Source of the DNA: Unio delphinus
Taxonomy: Eukaryota > Mollusca > Bivalvia > Unionida > Unionidae
Direction: 5' to 3'
Assembly: GCA_029339505.1 (NCBI GenBank)
Contig: JAQISU010000081.1
Location: forward strand, 14,793,001 to 14,857,000
Length of the DNA stretch: 64,000 nucleotides
A program made the position numbers and the translations under genes. Positions within the stretch are counted from its first letter, which is position 1, and every line of letters starts with the position of its first letter. The notes beneath the pieces are model-generated. The model was not told where the DNA came from. It ran no database searches and worked only from the letters and a program-made list of their open reading frames with translations. This document shows positions 32,205 through 44,194 of the stretch, one piece after another.

Positions 32205-35060
32205 TCAATTTTCTAAAGATTTCATCCATTTAAGACATTGATTATGAAACGAAGAAATGCTAGGAGCCTGCCTTATGTCGCTGGGAATGTTGTTCCATAC
32301 TACTGGACCAGTATATTGAAAACTTTTTTTAAACAATTCCTTCTTTGGCCTTGGTATAATGTAATTTTTTCTTCTTATGAACCTTAAATTTGGAGTACCA
32401 TCAACATCTATTTGGTGAAAGATATTGCTTAGATAGGCAGGAATGGATTTTCTGGATACTTTATACATCAATTTGGCTTTTCTAAGAAATATTCTTTCAT
32501 GTATTGTTAAAATTTTTATATTATTCATTGCATCCTGAAAATTGTCTATACATTGATCTAGAATTAAATGGCAAGCCCTCTTTTGGAGCCTTATAAGTTA
32601 TTTTTGAATTAGAGGTATTACTCCAAATTACGTTACAGTAGTAAAGATATGGCTGAATATAGCTTTTATAAAAGATTACCCTATACTGAAGAGGAATGTA
32701 TGTTTTGATTTTCCTCAGTAGCAAAAGATAAGAATTAACCTTTTTTGAAATGTGTTTAATGTGAATAGACCAAGTAAGATTGTTATCTACGAATACACCA
32801 AGAATTCTATCCTGAGAGGTCATATTAAGGCTCACATTGTCAAAAAAAAAAATTAAGTTTGTCCCTATCTAGTCTTGCTCGTTTTTGTTGTGTTGTAACT
32901 AGTAGGGCATTCGCTTTTTCTGTATTTATGATCATACTGTTTTCCTTGCACCATACTTGAAGTCTGTTGAGAGCATCTTGTAAGTTATTTTCAAGTACCG
33001 TTTTGGTTTTACCAATCTCAGACAGTGTATAGTATCATCTGCATAAAGGTCAGTGGAAGAAATTGAAGTTCCAATCTTAAGAGGTAAATCGTTGATAAAT
33101 AGAATGAATAACAGAGGTCCAAGGATAGAGCCTTGTGGTACTCCACAATTAATACTTTTACTTTCAGAAAGTTGACCATTTAAATATATTTTTTGCACTC
33201 TGTCGGTTAAGTAACAAGTAAACCAGTTTAGAGAGTTTTCACTACATTGATAAATCTTTAGTTTTTCAAGTAAAATTTCATGGTCTACAAGATCAAAAGC
33301 TTTACGAAAATCAACCATAATAGTGCCTACCATTTCTCCTTGATCTAACGCTTTCAGCCATTTATCAATCAAAGATACAAGTGCAGTCTCACAGATGTGA
33401 TTCTGGCGAAAGCCAGACTGATTATCATGAATAAGATCATAAGTGTTTAAATAGTTGAGAAAAGAATCATGTACATGTTTTTCTAGTAATTTGGAGAGAC
33501 AAGGAAGGATAGAGATGGGTCTTTAGTTATTTACATCATCTTTTGTTCCTGCTTTATGCAATGGTATAACCTTGCAGTTTTCCATCTTTGTGGAAATTTA
33601 TTAGACCTAATACTTTCATTACAAATGAAAACTATACTCTCTACAATTGCAGGTGCAGCCACTTTTAGTAGCCTTGGTCCAATCATATCAAGTCCTGTGG
33701 CTTTACATACATCCATTGTTTTAATATATTTCAACACAAATTCTGGACTCATTTCAGGAAATCAAATGTTATATTGTTTTGTAGTTTTTTAGCACAAAAA
33801 TGTTTGAGTTCCAGATGATCAGATGAAGTTCTGGGTTCTTTAAGTTTTTCAGCAATTTGAACAAAAAAGTTGTTAAAAATATCTGAGATGTCCTTTGGAT
33901 TATCAGTATAAATACCCTCATGATTGAGGGATTAAATTTCAGCTTTACGCTTACATTTGCCTGCACCAAACCTGTAAACACTTTCCATATAGCTTTCGGG
34001 TTATTTTGGTTTTCATCCAGTACTCTTTTGTAGTGCGCTTGTTTGTCTTGATGTATCATTTTATGAACTTTATTCCTCCAAACTCTATATTCAGTTTGAT
34101 TTCCTACTGATTTTAGTTGGCCTCTTTGCTTTATTGCTTTTAAAATTTCTGGGGAGATCCATCCTGGCTGATGGTTTTTCTTTATCCTGTGTGTTTTTAA
34201 AGGGGCATGCTTGTCCACTATTTTGATGAACAGATCTGTCCAAGTATCTAAAACATCATAAATATCCTCAAAGATTGGACTGTATTCCATGGAATCTGTT
34301 CTATATCTTCTTGGAATTTAAAAGTATCAAAGTTTTGAAAGGACCTATAAGTAATGGATTTATGGATATTATATTTTGTTGATTTGCCATTGACTTTACG
34401 TGTTAGAAAAATTGGAAAGTGATCACTTATACCAATCTTTGGAACCATTTCTTCCAAAACATTTTCTTTTGTATTAGTATAAATATGATCTATAAGTGTT
34501 TTAGAGGTAGATGTTACTCTGGTGGGTTCATTTACTAGTTGCTCCATTCCTAACGAATCAATAAATTTCATCCAATTCCCTTTTATTTGATCATTGAGAA
34601 GGTCTCTATTTATATCACCTAGATTGTAAAATTCTTTCTCTTCATTTGAAATTTTATCTACTTGAAGTTCAAAATATTCACACCAATCAGTATGTGACGA
34701 TGGGGGTCTATACACAAAACCTACTAAATAGGGCTTTGCTTTTTCTGGACTGATCTGTTGCCAAATGGATTCTATTTCCGGTATTTCTATGTCTTCCCGT
34801 CTTTTACAAACAGTACTGGTTTTAACATACACAAGGAGCCCACCACCGCCTGCTTTCCTATCCTTACGATAAGGTTTTTCATAGCTATTAATATATAAGA
34901 AATTTTCACCCTGATTTTCTGTTAACATTGTTTCCGAGAGTCCAAATAAATAGATATTATTGTTTGGAGAGGTTAACAGTCACTTCACTTGATCAATCTT
35001 TCCTCGAAAACGCTGAATATTTAAATGACCTATGTGTAAGCCTTTGCTAGAAACTCCTAA
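32205..35060 (-). pseudogene. LINE ORF2: endonuclease plus reverse transcriptase, frameshifted
   Basis: Begins near 35040 with GLHIGHLNIQ, the usual first strand of the AP-endonuclease, then a TGA at 34980-34982 where Trp is expected. The endonuclease continues at 34928-34248 (FVYRPPSSHTDW, DINRDLL, the catalytic ISDHFPIF near its end). The RT follows in pieces: 34290-33769, 33752-33531 (KATGLDMIGPRLLK), 33372-32932 (FRKAFDLVDHEILL, CGVPQGSILGPLLF, LYADDTIHC), 32835-32521 (ILGVFVDNNLTWSIHI) and 32528-32205 (the C-terminal region, ending SFHNQCLKWMKSLEN). At least four frame changes separate them. The intact protein nicks target DNA and primes reverse transcription there. Confidence 0.88.
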
Positions 35061-35095
35061 ATTCAAGAGACTAATATCAATGCTATTAGAGGCAC

Positions 35096-35890
35096 TCAAT
35101 GAGACTTTGAAATTATTAAAACTATGTTCACAGTGATCATCATTACAGTATAAAAAATTAGTTTTTCTACAACTGCATTTTCTACTTTTATAATCATTGT
35201 ATAAATCTGAACTATCGTTCCTGTTGGAATATGTATAAGATGCTTGTAAGGTTCCACATTCAGAACATGCATCAACAAGGGGATCAAATCTGTTTTGACA
35301 AGGGATGCCCAGTGTATGTGACAGTCCTTGATAGAAAATTGGTCCTCCTCTTGAATAGAGTCTTCTTGTGGAAATGAGATGGCCTCATTGCCCTTTTCCT
35401 CTTCCATAAATCTAGTGCGAGCTTTGGCTTTGTGTCCAAAGCTATCACACTGATGGCATTGTACTGGCTGTCTGTGTCTGCATTCCTGTGCTGAACGTTT
35501 GATCTCACCACAGTAATGACATCCCATAGTGTACTGCCTGTATTGATATGGCTCACCATATTGTCTGATGTTGTTTTGACCTACATTGGGTTTATAGTGA
35601 TGGATGAAGTTTGTAATGTGACTAAGACCAGACTACACGAATAACTGCATTTATATTTTTTGCCAGCTTTTCCACCCCTTTGGTAGACAGGTGGGTCTTA
35701 TCTCTTTTTCCAGATGGATGTTGCATCACTTATCCCTATTCATCCAGGAAACTCATGTAATTGTAAACAATATCACACTTCAGTTCACTTGCCAGCCTTC
35801 GGATGACCTTTGTGCCCTATCACGTATAATTAAATTATCTGAATCATGTTTAGTAGTAATAATGACGGTAGTATACACTAACTCCAGGGT
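35096..35890 (-). pseudogene. LINE ORF1 fragment: esterase end and zinc knuckles
   Basis: The clearest open part (35527-35096) starts MGCHYCGEIKRSAQ and has two knuckles, CHYCGEIKRSAQEC and CHQCDSFGHKAKAR, resembling gag-like CCHC motifs (the second lacks its last Cys). Upstream in another frame the translation has DKTHLSTKGVEKLAKN, the D-x-x-H block at the C-terminal end of SGNH/GDSL-type esterase domains. Those domains occur in ORF1 of many CR1/L2-group LINEs. Frameshifts and stops separate the parts. ORF1 proteins of this type bind element RNA and possibly membranes or chromatin. Confidence 0.65.
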
Positions 35891-36420
35891 TCTATGTAAA
35901 TTAAAATTATATCTAATCTTTTTTTCTTAAATCGTTTTTTTGGAAAAATCAACCACATTTCGCCTCAGGTATGAAAAAATTTAATGCAAATATCAATTCA
36001 ACTGCAAAAATATAATATAATCACTGCATAATCACTATTATGTAGAATTTTGGGTGATAAAGTTAATACACAAGGAAGGAAAATAGTTACAGTATATATT
36101 CGAGAAAGTTTTATTTTCTAAAAACAGAGTATATTCCTGATGTAATGACTTCTCATAGTAATGTTTCATGTAATTGATTGTACTTATTGATTTTTCTCTG
36201 GAATTACAGAAGTGCTTTGGTAACATTATTGGAAACTTTGATTTATAGTGAAATTCAAACAAAAAGATATCTTCTCGGATTTTATTATTGTGATCCAACA
36301 AAATACGTGGTACATCAACGAGGCGCAAGAAAAAACTGCCATTCTTACGTTATTAAGTCCTATAGACGAACCGCGTCAGACATTGAGACAGCTTCGTGAA
36401 ACTGCAGCATGATTAAATAT
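35891..36420. other. non-coding stretch
   Basis: AT-rich, with a 96-codon minus-strand open frame (36328-36038) that has no recognisable domain. It may be remnant mobile DNA between the LINE and the polymerase remnant. Confidence 0.4.
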
Positions 36421-36424
36421 CCAT

Positions 36425-36860
36425 TGTCCTCAAGATCCGCCTTTCTCCCTCGTCTGCCCTCCACTCGCCTTATCGACGTTAATGCCGATGAATGTCACCC
36501 GTAGATACACGCGTTCTGCGACCATAGCTGCGCCTGACGCGCCACCTGCGGTTATGCTTTGACCCGTCATCCCTCCCAAACAGGTTCTCATGTTGCGTCC
36601 CGCAGAAGTTCAAAATGGACTTCGCCAGCGAAAGCCCTGGCACCACCGAGAGCTCAGACTATCCGTGCCTCTATCGCGACTTCGCATCGGCTGTGGTCCT
36701 ACTTTTCCATCCGTAATATTAAATGGTCTAGGACAGAGAGCAGGAGCACCTGCCCCTCGACGGGTGTCGGTATGCGTGACATGGACAGCATGGTCTGTGC
36801 CATATTACCTCTCACTTCACGTCTTTAATTGGTTGGCGGGGTTAGGCAATCTGGGTCTGT
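36425..36860. promoter_or_regulatory. CpG-rich island with a candidate first exon
   Basis: Base composition changes sharply here: many CG dinucleotides (for example GACGCGCCACCTGCGG) in an otherwise AT-rich window. An ATG at 36615 in a good context (TTCAAAATGG) opens MDFASESPGTTESSDYPC followed by LYRDFASAVVLLFHP, then a GTAATA donor-like site at the TAA. A short extracellular-type tail running into a hydrophobic stretch could be the first exon of a receptor, but this is a guess. It could also be a remnant of unrelated mobile DNA. Confidence 0.35.
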
Positions 36861-36948
36861 TTTGAAAAGTCGATCGTAGTTGTATTCTCAGTTTCTTACA
36901 CTGGATATCTTTGACTATTCAGACTCGGGCATGGCTGGTAATTTTTTG

Positions 36949-37170
36949 CAGTGGCGTAGCGAGGATATTTGGCGCAGTTCCGTACCTTGTTTCCAAAAAC
37001 ATTGTATTGTGTTACTTAAAATAAGTGTACTTTTCAAGTTTCACTAATGGGTTCAATATATAATCCAACAATGTTGATACTTTGGGCCGATTTGGGCGCC
37101 CATTAGCCACCGTTGCCCGGGGCGACTGCCCCCCCCTCCTGCCCCCCCCCCCCCCCTCGCTACGCCACTG
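36949..37170. mobile_element. hAT-like MITE, 222 bp
   Basis: The left end CAGTGGCGTAGCGAGG and the right end CCTCGCTACGCCACTG are perfect reverse complements. The flanks are ATTTTTTG on the left and ATTTTTTTG on the right, an 8-bp duplication apart from one extra T. CAGTGGCGTAGC ends are a familiar hAT-type terminus. The interior is non-coding with a C-homopolymer near 37125-37157. Confidence 0.9.
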
Positions 37171-37179
37171 ATTTTTTTG

Positions 37180-37323
37180 TGGTTCAGTTCCTTCATAGTA
37201 GACTCTGTCAAAAACTATGTTTGTTCAGGTGTCGATGAGTATAACAGTAGTAGCATCCATGAAATAAACAATTATGCAATTTATAAACGATCCATGGGTT
37301 TTTCTAAATCTCAACCATCCAGG
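37180..37323 (-). pseudogene. DNA polymerase B remnant, downstream part
   Basis: On the minus strand, immediately beyond the hAT insertion, the translation contains HNCLFHGCYYCYTHRH. It matches the 'EFxGCFWHGCPxC' region of protein-primed family-B DNA polymerases of Maverick/Polinton elements. It continues the fragment on the far side of the hAT element (42440-44085) in the right order. Stops are frequent. It is an old, dead copy, and its end beyond the 36949 MITE is unclear. Confidence 0.55.
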
Positions 37324-38253
37324 CAGGGCCGGCTCTAGGAAGTGTGGGGCCCCATTGGAAACATGATGGCGGGGCCCCCATTTATGAAGTTATGATAATA
37401 ATACTATTGATAATAGCAGTATAGATATTCAGTGGGTTGAAAAAGTATTTGCTTCCTCAATATTTTTCCATTGACTCCAATAGAATCCAGCTCTCACTCC
37501 ACCAAGTGTAATTAACTTCAACTCATCCCATTTGTTCTTATAAATTGTGGTTCTATTTAATAAGTTTATTTTATATTATTTTAGGTACGATTAAATGCAC
37601 GACTCTGCTTCATTTTGCATAGGGGTCATAAAATTCCCAAAGTTATTTGTTATTTACACTTTATTCAATGGCAGTAAAACAAATTTCACTGAGTATTTCA
37701 AGTGAAGAATAAAGGTCTGTTATCTGTTATTCATCCCCACCCCTCTATTGCTCTTCCAATAGTAGCTGAGGGTTGAAGATTTTTGCAATTTGTGATCCAA
37801 ATGCAAAATATAGCATAGTGGTATTTTTCAGTTATGCCTGATATTATATACTGACCACCGAAGTCTTGAATCATTAAACAGCACTACAATTTATATGGCT
37901 AAACAGATTGTGATGAAGTTACACTTGATACAGTGAGAGTTGTTTTCTATAGGAATCATTGAAAAAATGTTGAGGGGGCCAACACTTTTGCAACCCACTG
38001 CACTTGGCAAGCAGAAGTGCAAGACAGGTGATTCACCAGGCCCAGTCTAGGAGACAGCATGTCAATCTGCAAATTATGAACCTAAATTAAACTGTCTAAA
38101 CAAATACAAAGATACTATATTGTCTTTATTTGATTTATTAATTAATATGTTCTAGTCACTGGGAACCTTATACATTTATATTCAACTCAATATATGGAAA
38201 TATGGAACTTATCACTTAAGCACAGCAACTAGTATCCTTAATACATTAGGCTT

Positions 38254-40949
38254 TCAAAAGCTAATTTTTCTTGCTTTTTTCATTGCAAAGTCTTTCAGGA
38301 TTTCCTCAAAGCTAAATTCTCCGGCCACATCACACTCTATTGACATAATACTCAAACTATTTAGGCGTTCTTGACTCATTGTAGACCTTAGGTAAGTTTT
38401 AATAAGTTTGAGCTTAGAAAAGGATCTTTCGCCAGATGCAACTGTAACTGGGATGGTAAGGTAAATTCTAAGTGCCACAAAAAGATTTGGAAAGGCTGTA
38501 GACCTGTTATTGCAAGCTAGAAACTCAAGCATTTTTGCAGGATTCTGTAACAGCTCTAAAGGGAGAATTGGCTTTATTGCTTCTATCTCCTCACAAAGCA
38601 TGAAATCATCAATATCAGCCATCTTCGTTGTTGTAACTCCATCTGCTGCATTGTCAGCATGAACTAATTTGGAATCAGTTATGGCGATTTCGAAATCTGC
38701 AGCACATTTCCTTACGTCTTCCTGGGGCATACCCTTAAAATTGCACAAGAATCCAAACGAACTCATAGTGCTTTGTCAGCTGTTCAAATCGGGGCTGAAG
38801 GGTTTGCACGGCTTTATTTACCACTTGATTAAAGCATTGAATTTGAAATGCCTTTTGGGGGTCTGACAAAGGTTCATCAGTTGATTCGTAGTCAAACATT
38901 TGCCTCTTCCTGCGCACACGCCTTTTTTCACTTTTGAAAACTGCTTCCACTTCAAGGTCTTCAGCAAGTTCTTTGGCATCGACCAGTAATTCCTCAAAGC
39001 CCTTTTCTCTGAATGCATTTAAACAGTTGAACAGTTTTTCAAATGCTTTCAGACAAGTTGTTACATCCATGGTTTCACCTTGAAGCTCCTTGCTTACGAA
39101 ATTTACCTGAAAGAGCAATGAGTGCCAAAACACTAGAGACACAAGGAACTTGTAATTTCTCATTTGGCTCACCAAGGACTGAGCATCACTTTTGGTATTG
39201 GCATCTTCAGTAGTGTCTGCCAATTCTTCGAGAGCATCACAGACTTGAGAAGCTTGGTATCTGATGGCCTTCACACTATCCATTCTGCATTCCCACCTTG
39301 TTTCTGACAAAGGTTTCAAGGACAGGCCAGTAACATGACTTCTGAAGATTGTCCACCTTTTTGTGGATGAGGCAAAAATTGTTGCAATGTACCGAAGAAA
39401 GTCATGGCCTCGGGGCATGTTTTTGCCATATCACCTAAAATAAGATTATAACTATGACACGCGCATGGGGTAAAAAATGCTCGAGAATTTCTTTGCAGGA
39501 GTCGTGCTTGTACACCTGAATTGTGTCCCTTCATGTTGGCCCCATTATCATAACCTTGCCCACGGATATCTGCAACATCAAGTCCTAATACCTCAAGTTC
39601 CTTCAGAACGGAGTTTAACAAGTTTTCTCCAGTACTGCTTTGCACCACCAAAAACTTAATGAAGTGTTCATACACTCCAGCTGGGATGTTTGGTTTTGTA
39701 CCATCAGCTACATATCTAATAACCAGTGACATTTGCTCTTGGTGACTGATGTCAGGGGTGCAGTCAAGAATTATGGCATAGTACTTGGCAGCCTTAATTC
39801 TAGAAATAATTGCTGTCTGAGCAGGATTTGCCATAATGTCGATGAGCTCATTTTGGATGTTTTTTCCCAAATAATGATCAAGTATTTCCTTGTTTTGAAC
39901 TTTCCGTATGTGTTCTTGCATTATTGGATCAAACTTCCCAAGTAACTCAATGACACCTAGAAAGATGCCATTATGTGGTGTGCCAATGTGTTCATCAGAA
40001 TCTGTATTGTGGCCAAAAGTCGCTCAAATACTTTATACCAGTGGTTTGCTTCCTTTCTAATTTGTTTTTCCTGTACTTCATCAATGGTCTTTTCAACAGC
40101 CAACCTCTCCTGTAGTTCACAGCAGCGGAGCATTGCTTGCAAATGCCTGTTTGAAATCTCATGCTCAGCCAGCCTTGTATGGATGTTTGGCCAATTATTG
40201 AAACCAGAAGTTGCAAGTGCGGCTGTAGCATTCGGGTCAAAAAGTTTACAGTAGTAACAAAAGATCTTGTCACTTGAGACTGAATATAACAGCCAAGGTC
40301 GCTCTATAAATTCACCATTTGGGAGCATTCGTTTGCAGTGGAATTTTGAAAAGTGTGTTCCTTTATCATTTTTAGGGAAATCTTCTTTTAGAACTTTCGG
40401 TGGTCCTTTTTTCACCAAATAGTCTCTCACACCATGACTTATTACTTCTGGCCAGGTTGCAGGATCATCAGTTAATTGTGAATGCTCATCATCAATGGTG
40501 ACATTTGAAGTGAAAGGATCTTGCTCATCATCAATGGTGACATTTGAAGTGGAAGGATCTTGCTCATCATCAATGGTGACATTTGAAGTGGAAGGATCTT
40601 GCTCATCATCAATGGTGACATTTGAAGTGGAAGGATCTTGCTCATCATCATTGGTGACATTTGAAGTGGAAGGATCTTTTGAAGAGTTCGTAACAGCAGA
40701 AGCACCCTTAAAGTTGTGTTCATCTTGTAAAATGTCTTCAGCACCACTATCATTATCACTGAATTTCGGATCATTTTCAACGGAGTTTTGCAAATCTGTT
40801 TCATCAGATTTATCTGATGTATTTCTGTAAACAAATCTGTATATGGCTCCTCTTTCTCTTTCATCTTGTGCTTTCTTAGCCTTTCTTATTGCCCTTTTCT
40901 TACTGCCACTCTGGTACTTTCTGCCTATATCTCTCGGTCTTTTACTCAT
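38254..40949 (-). pseudogene. hAT transposase (TTF zinc finger, DUF4371-like, dimerisation), frameshifted
   Basis: MSKRPRDIGRKYQSGSKKRA starts a basic N-terminus. Acidic and repetitive sequence follows, then a TTF-type BED-like zinc finger (WLLYSVSSDKIFCYYCKLF). The RNase-H-like core region comes next (RIKAAKYYAIILDCTPDISH; DIRGQGYDNGANMKG; PCACHSYNLILGDMAK). The C-terminal hAT dimerisation domain has YLTIPVTVASGERSFSKLK. The order matches ZMYM1-like/'zinc finger MYM-type' transposase proteins. Four open parts (40949-39957, 39921-39316, 39418-38735, 38766-38254) are joined by three frame changes, near 39990, 39380 and 38750. The domains are otherwise well preserved, implying recent loss of function. 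It would have cut and reinserted the element by recognising its CAGGGCCGGC ends. Confidence 0.92.
40482..40676 (-). repeat. 39-bp in-frame repeat inside the transposase, five copies
   Basis: Five tandem 39-nt units encode the 13-residue repeat DPSTSNVTIDDEQ near the N-terminus of the hAT transposase. Four are nearly identical, with small changes (IDD/NDD, PST/PFT). The unit is a multiple of three, so expansion kept the frame. A disordered acidic spacer is likely. Confidence 0.93.
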
Positions 40950-42439
40950 ATTTGAAGGTCAGGAATCTTGTGTCTCTATAACAAAATACAGTGAACACAT
41001 AATGACTAGTTATAAAGGGCTACAGAAGAATCTACTTGGCACAAAGCAGGGAGGATGCGTACCCATACTCCATCGAAAGCCTAATAGATCCACTGTTGCC
41101 CAAATGAAAACCAGTGAAAATCAGCTTTACAACACCTCATATGCGCAAACCTGCCCAAAGAAGTGACAATGAATGCCAGGATAAATTTTGATTATTGTCA
41201 TGTTAGCTAAATCACACCACTGTTATCTACATTTTTTCTGTGTATGGTTTAATCTTAAGCAATTAATTAAATAACAATATAAATTCTTATGGTTCACATG
41301 CTGCTTGGAACAATCCAAAGCCAACAAAATTGTGACATCATGAATTTTGTTAGACATCCGACATATTGGAGCAAATGTTATGCAGACACAATTCAATTTG
41401 GAAGGAAGAGCACTTCAAGCAGCATGAGTACTGGTCCACCCCTAACAAAATATAATTGGTCGCACACTTCGTGTTCGACCTATGCAGTGATAAGTACCGG
41501 GGATAGGCAAAAAATGTTTGTCCTGCAAAAATCTGGAAAACCACGCCATTTCAGGCCATGAACTTACTATGATATTTTTCCACCATGCCATAACCTAAGC
41601 ATTTATGCATTCTGCTTTAGTCCTCGCCTATCTATTTATTCTACGCGGCATTTAAAATGCTCGCATTTCGTCAATTTTTAAGATATCAATACCAAATTTG
41701 CACTACAGGACAATGGTGCATAGGAGTATTTACATTATAAATCTCGTAATAATCAGACAATTTATGGACCCGCCATGGCCAAAACCGTGCGTATTTCAGT
41801 CTGCCACCTGGATAGGAAAAACAGCACCATATTATTTCATGAGATTTACACAGAATACAGTTAATATACTTTTGGGGTGCAGAAAAAAAATCAGCTGCAC
41901 AGCTATAATACTTTTGATGCTAGAGCATTGTAAAGCGTGCGACCAAAGCAGCACTTTAGTGCTGCATTTTTCTTGTTATACTGACTTTTAACTTCAACTA
42001 GTTCCTTTCAAATGTTCAACAAATTATTGAAAGCAGAACCACATGATTGTGTATTGTAGGTCAATATAAGACAGTAATGGTAAAGTCTACTTTTAATTAT
42101 ATATAATAAAAAAAAATTCATTGTCACTGTCTATACTCACACAAATGGCATCACTCGCTTCACTAAGATTCTTGGCAGTAGCCTGACAGACTTGCAGGTT
42201 TTAAATGTTAATATAAATGTATAGCTGGTACTTCTTCACTTGGCACTTGCTACAGTTATCATGTGGCCTGTACACTTAGCACTGGCAAAAGATTGTGTCC
42301 CTTGACCACGGTGGCATCACAATGCACTGAATTGTCTAGACTACTTGTGAACTGACCCCCCCCCCCCCAATCAAGGTGCGGGGCCCCCCTAGGCGCGGGG
42401 CCCAATTGACCTAAAGCCGGCCCTGCATCCAGATAAGAC

Positions 42440-44085
42440 TATTCAATCTTCTGTTCTTCACAGCTTTTAGCAAGTATTGTTCACTTGTCTTTGAATATAG
42501 GGAGCTGACGGATTAATTAGATTGAGGTGGCATGATGGCAAGTCTGTTCTCCGTCATTAAATCATTTCGGAACACTAATCCCCAATGCTTTGGCAATAGT
42601 ATAAGCTTCTTTACAGGGATCGATACCTCCGTAGTTCAGAAATAACTGTCGAACTTTTCCACAACGTCATAAAATGTTGATATGGAATTGACAATATTTG
42701 AACATTTCGTCTTGGAATCAAAAGAATCTGAAGAGTGGGTTAGGTAATAAACTTCTAACTGTTCTATTTGGATACCATCGGAATCATGTTAGTGGGCCAC
42801 ATTAAAATACGCCATGTTGATTTGCTTCTTTATTGAAAGTTTGTGGAAAACAGCCGTTAGCCATTTCAGTCATGTAAAATGTTTTAGGCATGATGCTCAA
42901 ATACATAGCCAGATAACTTACGGAATTTGTCTTCCCCACTTTTATGCCAATGATTTTGACTCCGTTCATGGTCACTTGTGGAAATACAGTTCCTTGTTCT
43001 GAATAACATTTCAAAGGAAACTGCCTGAGGTATCCGGAGAAAGTGTAAGCAATGAATGTAGCCGATTTTGAGTCCGTTCCCGTAACGAGTTCAAGATGTT
43101 ATCATTAGGGTCAAACAACAAATCATCAGAATCAAAATGAATGCAGTAGCCCAAAATATCTTTTCACGTCCATTTGGTCCCGTTTCTTTTTCTTGTTTTG
43201 TTCATTCGGTAATTCCTAGAGTTTGTTAGCATATCTTTAAATATACCATTGATAATCGAACTCGAATGCTTCTTTCCTACACAAACGCACGACTCTTAGG
43301 ATATTGGTACGAACATATTTTCCACAGGTTATACACAATGTCAATAATTCGCAAGTACTCATCTGTTTTGTTGTAATTGTTTCATGCGTAAGATCTTGAG
43401 CACATAAATGTTAATCTGCAGGTAGATTTTCGAACTATTTCTCATCCTTCAGGAATACAAATGCTGGACACTTAAAAATCAGGACACTTCTCTCTTTCAC
43501 AATAAATATGTTTCTCCCGAACGTTAACTACATATTCACATTTGTCATAATAGTATATGCATAAAATACATCCTTAATACTAGCAAAATGATCAAATTGA
43601 TTTTGATAATCGTAGGAATAATATATTGTCTGTCTGAAAAATTAGGTCCTCGAAATATTTCATCTCCATGAAGGACGTGAGGGTCAACGTAAAACACGCT
43701 TATCGAGTTTCCATTAAAGGAACTTTACACAAGGTCTTTTTTTTTAAAATGTCGCTGTGTCCCAAATTGATTTTATGGGTTTTTTTTATATTCTTTAGCC
43801 ATATCAGATTTGATAATTCTTTCCCATAATAAGATTCCATTCCAATGTACTGGTTTTCTCGACATGAGATAAGTGCATATAATCTTGGTCATTTTTAGTC
43901 TGGACGATACTTCGTTTTGTAATTTAAAATTGATCCAAACATACAATTTTGTGTCGCACTCTGCTTGATGGAGGTGAAACATGTCAGATATTGAATGACT
44001 TTTCGATGGGTTATGTCAAACTCATCATTCGACTGTTGGCCATGCTGAATTTTGTCCAAGGTTTTAGAACTAGTTAATTCCACAG
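42440..44085 (-). pseudogene. DNA polymerase B remnant (Maverick/Polinton type), upstream part
   Basis: Minus-strand segments in family order but broken by stops and shifts. First comes a QQSNDEFDITH stretch near 44030. Then, at 43014-42802 and just upstream, an exonuclease-like region with MNGVKIIGIKVGK followed by IMPKTFYMTEMANGCFPQTF. Near 42600 there is DPCKEAYTIAKALGIS. These match protein-primed type-B polymerases encoded by Maverick/Polinton DNA transposons. Linear-plasmid or virus polymerases of the same family are the alternative. No capsid, integrase or protease gene of such an element is visible nearby, so only the polymerase region survives. The hAT insertion at 42425 cut it. Confidence 0.65.
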
Positions 44086-44194
44086 GTGCAACTACTCAAT
44101 CCAAAAAGAGGGGATTTCAATCTGTCGTAGGCGGTGGACATTCACAAACGATCGCGATCGTTGCCAGAACAGGATTATGTTCAGCTAACCATTC

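Larger units (their letters stand above)
31898..35890 (-). mobile_element. L2/CR1-like LINE, nearly complete, broken
   Basis: On the minus strand in order: the end of an ORF1 with an esterase-like ending and CCHC zinc knuckles (about 35890-35096), an ORF2 with apurinic endonuclease and reverse transcriptase (about 35060-32205), a 3' UTR and a trinucleotide tail at 31847-31897. About 4 kb remains. The 5' limit is uncertain. Every ORF carries frameshifts or stops, so it cannot move by itself. Confidence 0.85.
37324..42425 (-). mobile_element. complete hAT transposon, 5.1 kb
   Basis: The ends are CAGGGCCGGCTCTAGG and, in reverse complement at the other side, CAGGGCCGGCTTTAGG (one mismatch in 16). 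Target duplication: CATCCAGG (37316-37323) and CATCCAGA (42426-42433), 7 of 8 identical. The transposase is on the minus strand (40949-38254). About 1.5 kb of non-coding DNA precedes it and 0.9 kb follows. It is inserted into a DNA polymerase B remnant whose pieces lie on both sides. Confidence 0.95.

Noticed and set aside
41289..41991. Plus-strand open frames inside the hAT element
   Set aside because: No domain, and they lie in the non-coding leader of a minus-strand transposase.
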